A stretch of 64,000 nucleotides of DNA. Origin: Climacium dendroides. Lineage: Eukaryota > Streptophyta > Bryopsida > Hypnales > Climaciaceae. Numbering within the stretch: the first letter of the stretch is position 1; each line of letters opens with the position of its first letter. The notes under the pieces were generated by a model, which did no database searches, was not told the origin of the DNA, and worked only from the letters and a program-made list of their open reading frames with translations. Location of the stretch: the NCBI GenBank assembly GCA_950106755.1, contig OX467083.1, forward strand, positions 37,009,029 through 37,073,028. Reading direction: 5' to 3'. A program made the translations under genes and the position numbers. Of the stretch, positions 52,377 to 62,981 are shown piece after piece.

Positions 52377-53318
52377 CTTTAACCCCTAAAGGACCAAGGC
52401 CTTATTTCTGCCAAAAAACACTCAAAACTGCCATTTCTGTAGCAAAGAGTAAAAAAATTTGAAAATTATTTTTTTTGCACATCCAACCATAGGATCTTAT
52501 ACCTTAATAGTATGAAAATGTGTGGAAAAAATTTCAAAATTTTTGACCACATAGATTAAAAGATATTTGCGTTTAAAGTGAAAAAAACAATTTTTTCAGC
52601 ACCTTGCGGGACTGGATTATTTGACTTTGAACTTTTTTAACTTAAATTTTTTGCACTACAGAGTTTTGAGCTTTAAGTACTTATTGTGTGAAATTGAGTT
52701 GAGAGTTTAGGGTGAATTTTTTTAAAAAAAAACCCTTAATTTTCATGCTTAAAAGAATTGTTAAGTAGAAGTAGGTATGAGAAAGAAGGAAATCTAAATT
52801 ATTAATATCTTTAATATGGAATTAAAATTCATTAATTCCAATGGTGAGATTGTTCTAGCAAGCAAACAAAATCATGGAAAAATTTTTCTTCAAAAAAATT
52901 GTAAAAATTGCATTCAGAAATGAATTCTATAAGTTATTTTTTCAGGAAGATGCTCTAACTACCCAAAAAACAAGATTGTCCATAACTTCCTCCTAATAAG
53001 TCCAAATGGAATGAATCAAAGCTTCCCATGTAGACAAAAATATAATTTACAAGAGGTAAAAATTCAAAAAAAAATTCAAAATTTTACAATTTTTTTTTTG
53101 TTGCCTAGACTGCCCCATGTCCCCTATTTTGAGCTTATTTGGTCATAACTTCTGTTTTGGGGCACCGAATGTGAAAAAAATTATATTTCCACAAAGCTCA
53201 TCAGTTTTTCTATCTTCAAAAAATGTTTCAAAAAATCATGACAAAATTTCAGCCTGTAGGTACCTACCCGAAATTCAATTTGTCCCCTGAAGGGACAATG
53301 GTCCTTTAGGGGTTAAAG
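52377..53318. mobile_element. 0.9-kb element with perfect 20-bp terminal inverted repeats
   Basis: Starts CTTTAACCCCTAAAGGACCA and ends with its exact reverse complement (53299-53318). 942 bp with no coding frame of note. It is the best-preserved copy of a family seen also at 7449-7880, 16311-17244, 21560-22420 and 40570-41180. It lies immediately after the zinc-knuckle-like relic. A clear target duplication is not visible. Confidence 0.85.
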
Positions 53319-54949
53319 ACATGGAAGAATAGTTTTTTGTTTGTTTGTTTTTTTCCTTTAGCCACACAAAATTATATTAGATACTATGGGAATGTTTGAA
53401 TCATCTTTTGAAACTTTGGCATGGTAGATTGTAGATTGTAGCATTTAATATTAAAAATGAATTAAGGTTCATTGTTAAATTAGTTTTAAGTAAAGTTTTT
53501 ATTAATCTTACTTGATTGGGTTAGTGAACTTTGATTCCTTTTATAATGAGATTTTTGAAGTGCATAGTATTTTTTGCAATTAGTCATATACTTGCCAAAG
53601 ATAAAAAATAGAAATGGGATTTAACAAAAATTGTTCAAAATTGTTAGCAAAGGGCTATTATATCCCCAAACTATGGGTGGTATAAGTGTATGATTTTTGA
53701 TCTAAGTCTTCAATTGGCAAATTACATTATTGCAAAGAAGATATATTTTTGTGTACCTTGTGTCAAACTTTCTGAAAGATCCGTTCAAAACCTACTTCAA
53801 TTTCCAATTGTCATTTTGGAAGATAATTTTCCTTTAGGGAACTTACATTTAAAACTCTAAGATCGACATTATCTTATTTTTTTGGTTGGTAATTGAAATA
53901 AGTTCCCAAAGTTACTTTTGGTGTTTTTTAAAGTATGTTCATCAAAATGGTGTTAGTGAAGGTCTTAAAAATGAATGTAGGTACATTATTGGACTAGTTT
54001 CATTTTGCTAACACCACTTCTAATACCAAGTGCAAACATTGGTAAAACCCAAATTTCACAAGGGGGGCTTGGACAAAGATTAGATCAAGGTTTAGATGTG
54101 GTATACAGTATTCTTTTGTAAATTTTTAGAGAATTCAATCAAAAGAGATTATACGATGTATTATAGATAGAAATTATCTATATGTCAATTTTTTTTTAAA
54201 TCAAATATTTTTAAATTGATTTTAAAGCATTTCACTTTGATAGTTCACAAAAATACAACTTCTATTTTTATCATACAAATTATTTTATGATTGATTGAAA
54301 TGAAATCTAACATTGATTAGCACAAAATGGGAAAAGACTTCATTATAGAAACATCATTATTGTCACGTAATAGGGAATTTTTTACACTTCACTAATATTA
54401 TATTTTTTGAATTCATTTCTTCACAAAGAAAAGTTAGTAAATAGAAATTTTAATTTGCAATGTGCCTTTGAATTTCAATGTCTTTTAAAATTACATGCCC
54501 CTATTGTGCCTACTCAATCACTCATGAGTTATTATTTCCATTATCTAATAGTACCACTATACATTCTCCAAATGTATATTGTTTCAGTTATTTCAATCTA
54601 TGTAGACTTTTTAAATGACGATAATGAGCCATGTTGAGAACAACAAAAATAATTAGGGAGCCATCTTCTACAAAACACATTGACTAGAACAATAAGATAG
54701 TGTGCTATATACAAATTTGTGATTATGAGCAAAAATTTGCAAAATAACAATACAAAATATTTGTTGATACTCTCCTTTTCATAAGATAGATGAAGTCACT
54801 ATATTGCTACTAAACCTTGGAATGATACCATTTTAAAGGGGATGAATCTAAGGTAGTTTGTTCTAAAACCATCCCTCTCCTTCAAATTGTCCCTATTATT
54901 AGTTGGAGAATGGAGATTAGTTGATTCTTAAATGAACCACTTTAGTCAC
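53319..54949. other. Gene-free AT-rich DNA
   Basis: Nothing coding recognised. A TTTG microsatellite occurs near 53336, and the frame at 54407-54637 lacks domain features. Confidence 0.35.
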
Positions 54950-55170
54950 TAACCCTTAAACGTCAAGGTGGACGTTTTGTGTCCGATGGATGACAAAGGA
55001 TCTTTCTATGTAGGATAGAAGTGCAACTATTCATCTTCAGGATTTTGCAAGAAAAGGGAAGGTCTTCTTTGTCTTCTAATGAGTGCTTTTATAAATTTTG
55101 AAGCCAATGCTTCACACAATTGTACAAATTGATGATTTCCAAAGTCACCCCGTTGTCCTTCAAGGGTTAA
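54950..55170. mobile_element. ~220-bp MITE, copy 1
   Basis: Begins TAACCCTTAAACGTCAAGG and ends CCTTCAAGGGTTAA, an imperfect inverted pair. Internal landmarks: GATGGATGACAAAGGATCTTT, AAGTGCAACTATTCATCTTC and AATGAGTGCTTTT. Related copies are at 60319, 61401 and 61593. Confidence 0.75.
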
Positions 55171-55601
55171 ATGAATCATGGATTTTTTTTTATATTGCAA
55201 GAGACAATCATTGTTTTTGATTTCTTCACATTTCTTTACAAGTTGCAAGTGAATAGATTTTGGAAAACCTATGGTCAAAAATAGGTGCCTATGTCCCAAA
55301 TCTTTAAAAATTTATAAGTAATTCAAAAATGCTTGAAAAAATACAAAACCACTTGTGTTGAATTCCACATCTAAAAACCTATAACGAAGGTGAATCAACC
55401 TTTAAATGGTCATTTTTTGAGCATACTACCTTATACATTTTTGGAAGAATATCTAAATTCTACTCCAATTTTTCCATGTTCCATCAATAACTATGCATGC
55501 AAAATAGCTTCTCTAGTGCAGTGTAGATCACTATTTACTCAACCCACAATAAATAAAACAAAAAAACTTGCCCAACATTTTATTGGCCTACCCTAGCAAC
55601 T

Positions 55602-56226
55602 AGGCAGCCTTGAATTTGAGGGAGGCTCAGCCCTCCAAATGGATCCATGGCGGAGATGGAAGGGCGATGCCCAAGTGGAATTTTTGGGCTAGGGAGGATT
55701 GACCCCCCTATTGCCCTGTCAAAGTATAAATGTAAAAATTGCCCCCTCTTTTGTGTCGCTTAAATTTTGTGTCTCCTAGTTGATTTGGGGCCTTTGATTG
55801 CAAAAATGAATTCAAAATTTGCAAATTTTGTCATATGTGACAAATAAAAAAAATCCAATCCACCCACTTTAAAGTTCTCCTTGAAAATGAAATTTTATAA
55901 TTATATTGTAGCATCCAAACCCTACGTAGCGAAGCAAGTAGGGTTTGGGCCTGGAGTGGAGCGCCGTTTAGGGTAAATATGAAGGGGTATCCTCTATTTC
56001 TAGTTAAGATCTTTTGGTTTTATAAAAAAAATATAAAACAATTGACATTACAACTTGGACCCAAATGCAAAGAATTGTTTTTAGTGTTTTCCCCATGCAA
56101 TGAGGTGGGTGGGCAGCCAAGCGAAAACTGGAATGCCCCTGGACAGTTGAGGGGAGCAGCTCCACCATGGATCCATCTGGACGGCTCAGATGGAGGGAGC
56201 CCTCTCAAACTCGAGGCTGCCTGACT
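55602..56226. repeat. ~620-bp foldback element upstream of the EGF-like gene
   Basis: The left arm (55602-55700: AGGCAGCCTTGAATTTGAG, AATGGATCCATGG) pairs with the right arm (56100-56226: CCATGGATCCAT, CTCGAGGCTGCCT) in inverted orientation. Between them lies AT-rich filler plus a GC-rich patch at about 55915-55975. Confidence 0.75.
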
Positions 56227-57467
56227 TGGTTCCTACCCTGAAAGGACGGAGCCCGCCCGGTAAGGTGGCCGCCTAGTTGGAATTCGCCCCCGCCGGATAG
56301 GAACCTGCTCTCCCGGTACCTTAAGGATCCCGCCCGGTAAGGAGCCTCTGTAAAGAGACTTCCCAGTAAGTAGCCCACCGTGTCATCTGTAGACCCGGTA
56401 TCGAGGCCGCCCGGTATCAACCCCGTACCCACACGCCATTTTCAACGCCCCACTCTCCCCACTCCGACGAAAATCGCCTCAATTGCATCCATACTGCGAA
56501 ACTTGCACCTGCACCCTTCAATCCTGCGTTCACTTCCTTCTCGCAGCTATGTAATCGACGCAGATCGCTCTTCCCGGTCCTCCTCCCCAATCGCTCGCAT
56601 TGTCCACCCCTTTTTCTCACACCAGACGACTTGCATTTCAGCTTTGAAAACACACGTCTCACTTCAAACTTTCGCACGCACGTGGGCTGCGCATTATTCG
56701 CATCCAGAGATCGGAGGGAGCTTTCAGGTTCCTTTTCTCATGCAATGTGGATTCTCAGTTGCTGTCTGCGTGACTTTGAGTTCTTGGTTGGTCTGCGGGT
56801 TCACGGAGGTTTACCGAGGATTTGGTGGGTTTGGAGCTCGGTTTTGGATCCTTTGCTGTCGATTTTGATCACGTACGAGTTTGTATATGCGGTTTGAGGT
56901 GGAGTGTGGGTCAAGTCGATTCCAATTGTTGCATGTTTTGAGAATTTTTAGATTTGGAAATGGCGGTAGAGCGGGCATCAGGGGATTGCATTGGGTTTGA
57001 AATGGTGTAGGAGTTTGGGTTAGAATGGTTTGGTTCTCTATTTTTTGTGGTTTATATGTCCGGGATGGTAGATTTATGCCTGGGTTCTGAGGGTGGTTCT
57101 TACAGTTCACGGTTCTTGTTGACGTGCTGGCAGCGTTAAATTTTCCCGATGAGACTTTATTGAAGTACTAACCCTAAAGGTAGAATTGACGAGTATTGTG
57201 GTATGCGGTGTTTTCTTTCCTGAACTGAACTGCTCGAAGAAGTTTTTTGCATGTGTTGAGAATTTTAAGGTTTGGAAATGGCTGTAGGGCGGGCTTCAGG
57301 GTTTCGCATTGGGTTTGAAACGGTGTAGGAGTTTGGGCCAGAATGGGTTTGGTTTTCTGGGGGTTCTGGTATATTTGTTTGGGATAGTAGATTTATGCCT
57401 GGGTTTGAGGGTGGTTCTTGCAGCTCACGGTTTCTTGTTGGTGTGTTGGCAGCGTTGAATTTTCACG
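56227..57467 (+). promoter_or_regulatory. Promoter and 5' UTR region of the EGF-like gene
   Basis: A GC-rich, CpG-rich block upstream of the EGF-like start. It contains five CCCGGTA heptamers (56256, 56312, 56333, 56394, 56410). A likely non-coding 5' exon ends near TTTCAG/GTTCCT at about 56728, and the 5' UTR intron would end at GGCAG at about 57451. A frame open from 56380 to 56868 begins at GTG, not ATG, and has no recognisable domain, so I treat it as untranslated. Confidence 0.5.
56931..57154 (+). repeat. Tandem duplication, upstream unit
   Basis: About 224 bp similar throughout to 57249-57473 (offset about 318 bp). Shared blocks include TTTGGAAATGGC, GCATTGGGTTTGAAA, GGTGTAGGAGTTTGGG, AGATTTATGCCTGGG and GAGGGTGGTTCTT. 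The unit contains a copy of the intron acceptor and start context (GGCAGCG...CGATGAG), but here the ATG is followed by only three more sense codons and a TGA, so this copy cannot start the protein. Confidence 0.85.
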
Positions 57468-57473
57468 ATGAGG
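57249..57473 (+). repeat. Tandem duplication, downstream unit containing the used start codon
   Basis: Second copy of the unit at 56931-57154. It ends in the working acceptor GGCAG/CGTTG and the ATG at 57468 of the EGF-like gene. The two copies differ by scattered substitutions and small indels, so the duplication is not recent. Confidence 0.85.
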
Positions 57474-59535
57474 TTCAGCTCTCGGAACCAGTGGTTTCTG
57501 GTGCTCCTTTTGTTAGCTCAGACCGTGGTCTTTACTAGCACGGAAGATGTGAAATGTACTGGCGTTATGATCGAAAAATGCAAAACTGGCACTTGCGGTG
57601 CTGAGAACACCTGCCAGTGTGCTCCATCTGCCTCTTATTTTCTGGGGTAAGAGGATGCCTTCTTGTTGCTTTATCAATCTTCCATGCCTCCGCAATCAGT
57701 GATCACTGACTTGAATAAGTTAGAGGATACTATCTCCATCACTTTAAGCATGTTCATCAATTTGCGGTGGTGTGATGATTGGAAGATCAGCGTAGAGCTG
57801 TGGAGAGATCACTGTGGGTGCAAGAGCCAAACTCATGAGATCAAACTTCTGTTACTATGTATGAATTTCTTATTCAATTTCAAAGCGAGGTTGTAGGACA
57901 CTATAAGTGACTGTAGGCAACCCGCTTTCCGTTCAATATCAGTGGTCATAGACATTTAGCGAAGTCATGGTTACACCACTTGTTAATGAATCCAACAAAG
58001 TTGAAGAGAGAAGTTGTTGGTAGCAGGGGAACAGTATAAGGGACAGAATCAGGTCCCTACTGCTTGTATATGGGTGGAATTAGTAGTAGACCATCTTTTA
58101 ACATCTTTTGGGTTTTGAATATTTTGGAAGTTTTCGATGGAACCAAGTTGTTTCGCTCGAAGCTTAGATTATGGTGTGCGGTAATTGTTATATCTTTCAT
58201 TGACCGAGAATTGTCGTTGTTTGCAGAGGGGTATATTGCGATCAGCCGGCCCATTACTGCTCTAATACCAGTTTCTCCTGTTTGGACAACAATAACCAGT
58301 CCACTTGTGGCATGGCTAATGGAAGTCCGACATGTATCTGCCACCTTGGATATACTGGTGCGAAGTGTGAGATTGCGGGCACTGCTTGTGGATTAGGTTA
58401 CTGCTACAACAATGCAACTTGTGCGAATGGAGCGACCTGTGATTGCCTACCCAATTGGAAAGGAAATGCCAACTGCTCCTTAGCTACTCCTGCCGGCGGC
58501 GATTCCGGTGGTTCCAGCATCAAGGTGCGTTGCTAACTCACTCAAATCTCCTTCTCATGACTCTAATATCATATTTCCTTACATATGTCCCGAGATTTAC
58601 GCTTATGATTGGACAACTTCCATATGTCTCTTTCTAAACACGTGTGATAGTTTTTGGGTCCTAATCATGTGACATGAAAGGGTTCTAAGAGTAGGAGCTA
58701 ATTTCTCAGCAATATTTCTGTGACCTATTGCCATGAAATTTGCTGCTATGAAATTTTATGATTCTATGATCTTTGATCTAATTTTCTGCTGCATGTAACT
58801 TTCTTGATTGGTTCAATCCTTATGAGACCAAATGGTCAGAAGTGGCTCCTTCGAGCTATAGCAGTTGAAAAATTCATTTAGGGAAACTTCAAGGAAGCCT
58901 CAAGGTAACCAAATTTACCAATAGAAAGACGAATGATACCCTATGTTTTTGAACGATAGCAACATGATTTGAATGTTACTGCAATCAACTACATTTCAAT
59001 TTCATTTAAAAAAAAAAATTTAGCTCGGTTACTTGGGGTTTAATTATTGCTCATTGCTCCTGTAAGTTGTTACACCTGCGTGAACTGTGGTGCGTCTGGC
59101 CTTCCAGTAAGTTTTTAAGAAGCTCAGTTTGAGGCCAAACCAAAGAAACATAGAAGCGAATCATTTGTCTTCACTATATGTTGTAGTGAAGATGAAATTC
59201 AAAATCTGAAGTTCATCTTTCCAGAGGAGGTTTGATAAGGCGCATTGTTATGTTTTATTTATTTATTTATTTTGTTCTTAACATCACCTGGACACTTTGG
59301 GTGGGATGTGCAGTGGTGGGGTGGTCTCCTTATTGCAGGTGCAGTCGCGTCTGCCTTGTCTGTAGGAATTGCTTTCAGCATAAAAAAATATAAGGAAAGA
59401 ACGGAGGGTGCCAGTCGCTTCAACGAGCTGAGGAAGTCCCAAACGAGGGCCAGAGCCGACTCGGATGATGAGTATGACAGTGACCCTTATGAAGATGAAG
59501 TTCACGCCAAGAATTCCACGACCCCACAACCTTAG
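57468..59535 (+). CDS. EGF-like (Notch-like) single-pass membrane protein
   Basis: Complete gene: exons 57468-57646, 58227-58524 and 59314-59535 (stop TAG), 232 residues, GT-AG junctions with matching phases. Seen: an N-terminal signal peptide (about 1-25, WFLVLLLLAQTVVF), then a Cys-rich ectodomain (about 30-155) with EGF-type spacing such as CGMANGSPTCICHLGYTGAKCE and a second module ending CDCLPNWKGNANC. A Gly/Ser linker follows, then one transmembrane helix at the start of exon 3 (WWGGLLIAGAVASALSVGIA), a basic stop-transfer (KKYKER) and an acidic tail with DSDDEYDSDPYEDE. Plants have a small conserved family annotated as neurogenic-locus-Notch-like proteins (Arabidopsis At4g14746 is the one I recall). 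Its function is essentially unknown, and the name does not imply Notch signalling. The start ATG lies 16 bp after an intron acceptor (TTGGCAG), so a 5' UTR intron is likely. Confidence 0.85.
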
Positions 59536-60318
59536 TATCTTCTCTCTGCTGGACTTACATAAAAAAAAAATAGATCAGTTTAGACAGCACTGTGAGTTTC
59601 CAACCCGCTTGATGCAGTATAATATCATGCTGCATACAGCTCCTTTCTCACATTTACAGACATACCACTTCCGAGGCTTTGTGCAGAAAATAGGTTTGCC
59701 AAGTACTGTACTCTACATTCGTTCCTTGCTTCAATCCACAGGTTCACGTTTTCTTGTTGATTTCAACTATATATGATTTTGATTTGTTTCAGTGTTGGAA
59801 TTTGCCATTGATAATGATTGGATTGCTGTCGGGGTTGATTTGTGTCGTCTGTCGCCTTATGATAATTAGTTTTACCATGTGAGGGATAAGCTTTGTGCTG
59901 TAGGGTTTTTCATTTTCTTTTGTCTAATAGTGGTTCTTTGACAAGGTTACATACAGAACCTCACAGTATTGGCCCATGATTTCAAACTTTGCATTCAAAG
60001 CGCCTCGCCAAATCAAATACATAGCTCAAAAACTTTGAGAGGATCAGCTTGTGGATACCACCCCAAAAAAATTCTAATAAGCATCTGGGCAGCATTTCAG
60101 GCACGGTAAGAGCTTGACTGCTCAACAGTAAAAGAGCAGGTTGGCAGGTGTACAATACCCATTATAGACCCTCTTCCCAATTGTGTCCTAAATACCCATT
60201 ATACCCATTATAGACCCTCTTTCCAATTGTGTCCTTATTACATCTTTGCAATGTTCAATTCAGCCCTTGGAAATGTTGGATAGATGTAGGGACACAACTA
60301 TCCATGTATATGCCTACC
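59536..60318 (+). other. 3' UTR and flank of the EGF-like gene
   Basis: Moderately GC-balanced sequence after the stop codon, probably transcribed for a few hundred bases. At 60148-60238 a segment of about 43 bp (TACCCATTATAGACCCTCTT... CCAATTGTGTCCT) is tandemly duplicated. Confidence 0.4.
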
Positions 60319-60548
60319 TTAACCCACAAAGGATGTTGTGGCCATTTTTTGGTTGATGAATGATAGAGAATCTTTTTGTACAAGACAAAAGTGCAGCTAT
60401 TCATCCTTAGAATTTTGTATGAAAAGGAGAGGTCTTGTGTAGTAGTTTGACTTTCAATGAGTGCTTTTGGAATTTTTTTGAACCAACTATTCACACAATG
60501 CCAAAAGGGATGATTTCCACAATCACCAATTTGTCCTTTAAGGGTTGA
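60319..60548. mobile_element. ~220-bp MITE, copy 2
   Basis: TTAACCCACAAAGGATG at the left, CCTTTAAGGGTTGA at the right. Shares GATGAATGATAGAGAATCTTT, AAAAGTGCAGCTATTCATCC and AATGAGTGCTTTT with copy 1 in the same orientation. Confidence 0.78.
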
Positions 60549-61400
60549 TTGTGTTGTGAGCAAAGGTTCACTTATGTATGGAGAAACAAATTTTAATAAG
60601 TTAACTAATAAAATGTTGGAAATCATGTCTAAAATCTCTTTGTGATTTGGTGGCCTTTAGTCAAAAGTTATAGACAAAGATTAGAGAGGATTAGTGGAAA
60701 ACTTTTTTATAGCTCTTCTTTGAACTTTGTCTATATTTCTTAATTGGAGAATTTACATTACAACATTCAACTCTAGTAATCTTGAAACTCAAATTAATTA
60801 CCCACATTTTCTTAGTTGGAAAAATTCTAAATTTTTAAAAATTTAAGTCTTTTGCTTGAGGATTTTAACTCCAAAATGAATTGTGTTGTATCACCATGAG
60901 TGATACTTCCTTGTTGGACATGATGATCTTCCCTGTTGGATCCACCAAATCACCTACAATAAGCCTTCCTAATCCAAAACCAATAGCTATCATTACAACG
61001 GTCTAACCTTGTAGCACTAGTTGGCTTATAGAGTGAGGGGCCTACTAAAGTTGGAGGCACATTGCTCTTTAGCTGGTGTGACAATCAAGGTGTGGGTAAA
61101 GGGAGATAAAATACTATTGCAACATTATAGTTAAGGTGTTTGTATAAGGTGGAAGTGGCTGCTACCATCCACCTAAGGACATTGACCTAGGATGAAGATA
61201 GTCATCCAAAAATGATTTGATTTTTGGCCCAATAGGTGGCATTCCTCATTTCTAATTGATCTTGAAAGTCATGCATCGACCACTTTTGGGCCTTTGTGTC
61301 CTTAGTCCTCACAAGGTTAACCTTCGGTGACTACTAGTGCCTTAGTCATAGGTCTCATCCTTCAAGGTTGACCATGTAACAATGAGGCAGTGTAGAAGTG
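60549..61400. other. Gene-free intergenic DNA
   Basis: No supported exon or RNA gene seen. Confidence 0.3.
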
Positions 61401-61530
61401 TCCAATGGATGATATAGAATCCTTCTATGTAAGATAGAAGTATAGATGTTAATCTTTGGATCTTTGTACAATAGTTTGACCTCCAATAAGTGTTCTTTGT
61501 TTGTTTTTTAAGAAAATGATTCACAAGTTA
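61401..61530. mobile_element. ~220-bp MITE, copy 3 (truncated)
   Basis: Shares GTCCAATGGATGATATAGAATC, TAAGATAGAAGT and CCAATAAGTGTTCTTTG with the other copies. Neither terminal repeat is intact. Confidence 0.6.
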
Positions 61531-61592
61531 CCAAAAATTCCCATTGTAACTTGCACGAAGTTCTAGAGTTTACTTGAGTTTGATTTTGTGGT

Positions 61593-61803
61593 TTAACCCA
61601 TAAACAATGTTGAGGACATTTTTGGGCCAATGAATGACAAAGAATCTTTCCATACAGGACAAAAGTGCAACTATTCATCTTCCAAATTTTGTGTGAAAAG
61701 AAAAGGTCTTCAACAATGTTTTGACTTCTAATGACTGCTTTTGCATTTTTTTAAGCCAACAATTTACATGGTGCCATAATAGATGGGTCCTTCAAGGATT
61801 AAA
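61593..61803. mobile_element. ~220-bp MITE, copy 4
   Basis: TTAACCCATAAACAATG at the left and GTCCTTCAAGGATTAA at the right. The interior AATGAATGACAAAGAATCTTT, AAAAGTGCAACTATTCATC and AATGACTGCTTTT aligns with copy 2. Confidence 0.78.
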
Positions 61804-62873
61804 CACCAAGATCTAACTGTAGTTTATGAGGATGGAAGAACTGCTTGTTCAAGACTTGATTGCCAACTTTGAAGAAGATAAAATAACTTGAATAGGCAAA
61901 CTATTTTAGGAGAGTCATTGTAATTGAAATGTGGATCAATTTTGAGCCCAATGTGGCTGGGCCTCAACATATAAGGTAGAAACATCCAATTCCATCCCTA
62001 TATCTAATCTTTGTTCCATAGAGTGCCTTTAAAGTGTCCTCAGAGTTCGATTAATGTGTCTTATACATGTTTAACTTTGATTTGCTGATGCACTTGAAGG
62101 ACACATATTGAACTCTAATTTGTTGACAATTGGCTTTTTGGGTGCACCTATGGGACAACTCCAGTGGTCTAGAGCACTACCACTTTGAAAAATCATAAAA
62201 ATTACATATCACGTCAGAAAAATCTATTTTTTTTAATATTCATGATTTTCTCTTGCTAATACCACAGAAATATTAGTTTTAAGAAAATAGACCTCCAACT
62301 ATGCTGAATTCCTTATTTTGACAGTTTTGGGTGCCTTCACCTTACCTTCTGTAAGCTTAGTTCTGTCGATTCAAGCCTCATCCTCTTTGGTCCAGGGTCA
62401 ATAAATGCTTTGCAACGAGACTCCGCAAAATTGGAGTTCACAGGGTGAACTTTCCTCTTCGTCTGCTCTCATGTCTGACTCTAGTCTCTAGATGTTGCAG
62501 TTCGCTGAGGCATGATTTCCTTGACTGTGATCTGATATCTGGCTCTAAATTCGACTCTGCATTGGAGATGTTCTCTGTTCCAATGACCCACTGGGCATGA
62601 TTGCTTCATCTTCGATTTCCACTGGCAGATGGATCCCACTCGACGCTTCAACATGTTGGTGAAATCGCGTGGTTGTTTGCCTATGGAGTCGCTGCAGTGG
62701 AAAAGGAATGGAGCGGAAACAGAGAGCCGAGCTTCATTCTGCGAAGTTGAACAGAAGTGCCGTGAGATTCACATGAGCTTCGAACACCTTGGATGAATGT
62801 CTGAAGGGATTAAATTTTGTGGGGATTCTTCAGACGGCGGATTATTGTGAAGCTCGAGTTTTTACGGTTTTTG
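61804..62873 (+). promoter_or_regulatory. Upstream region of LpxK
   Basis: GC content rises from about 62340 toward the gene, as expected of a plant promoter or 5' UTR. No ORF or RNA gene is recognised. The transcription start is not located. Confidence 0.35.
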
Positions 62874-62904
62874 AGGGTTTAGGGTTTTAGGGTTTTAGGG
62901 TTTG
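62874..62904 (+). promoter_or_regulatory. Telomere-repeat-like tract upstream of LpxK
   Basis: Four AGGGTTT/AGGGTTTT units in a row, ending 77 bp before the LpxK ATG. These are telo-box-type (AAACCCTA on the other strand) repeats of the kind found in plant promoters and leaders, here in a GC-richer leader (62340-62981). Confidence 0.5.
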
Positions 62905-62981
62905 AGCAGTCTTGGCACCATCGCTAGCACTGGAATTGGTGTGATCGTTTGGTTTTGGCGAGGTTTGGTTTTGCACCGATT

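Noticed and set aside
56380..56868. 162-codon open frame upstream of the EGF-like gene
   Set aside because: It begins at GTG, has no recognised domain, and overlaps the likely non-coding first exon and splice donor near 56728; CpG-rich leaders often stay open by chance.
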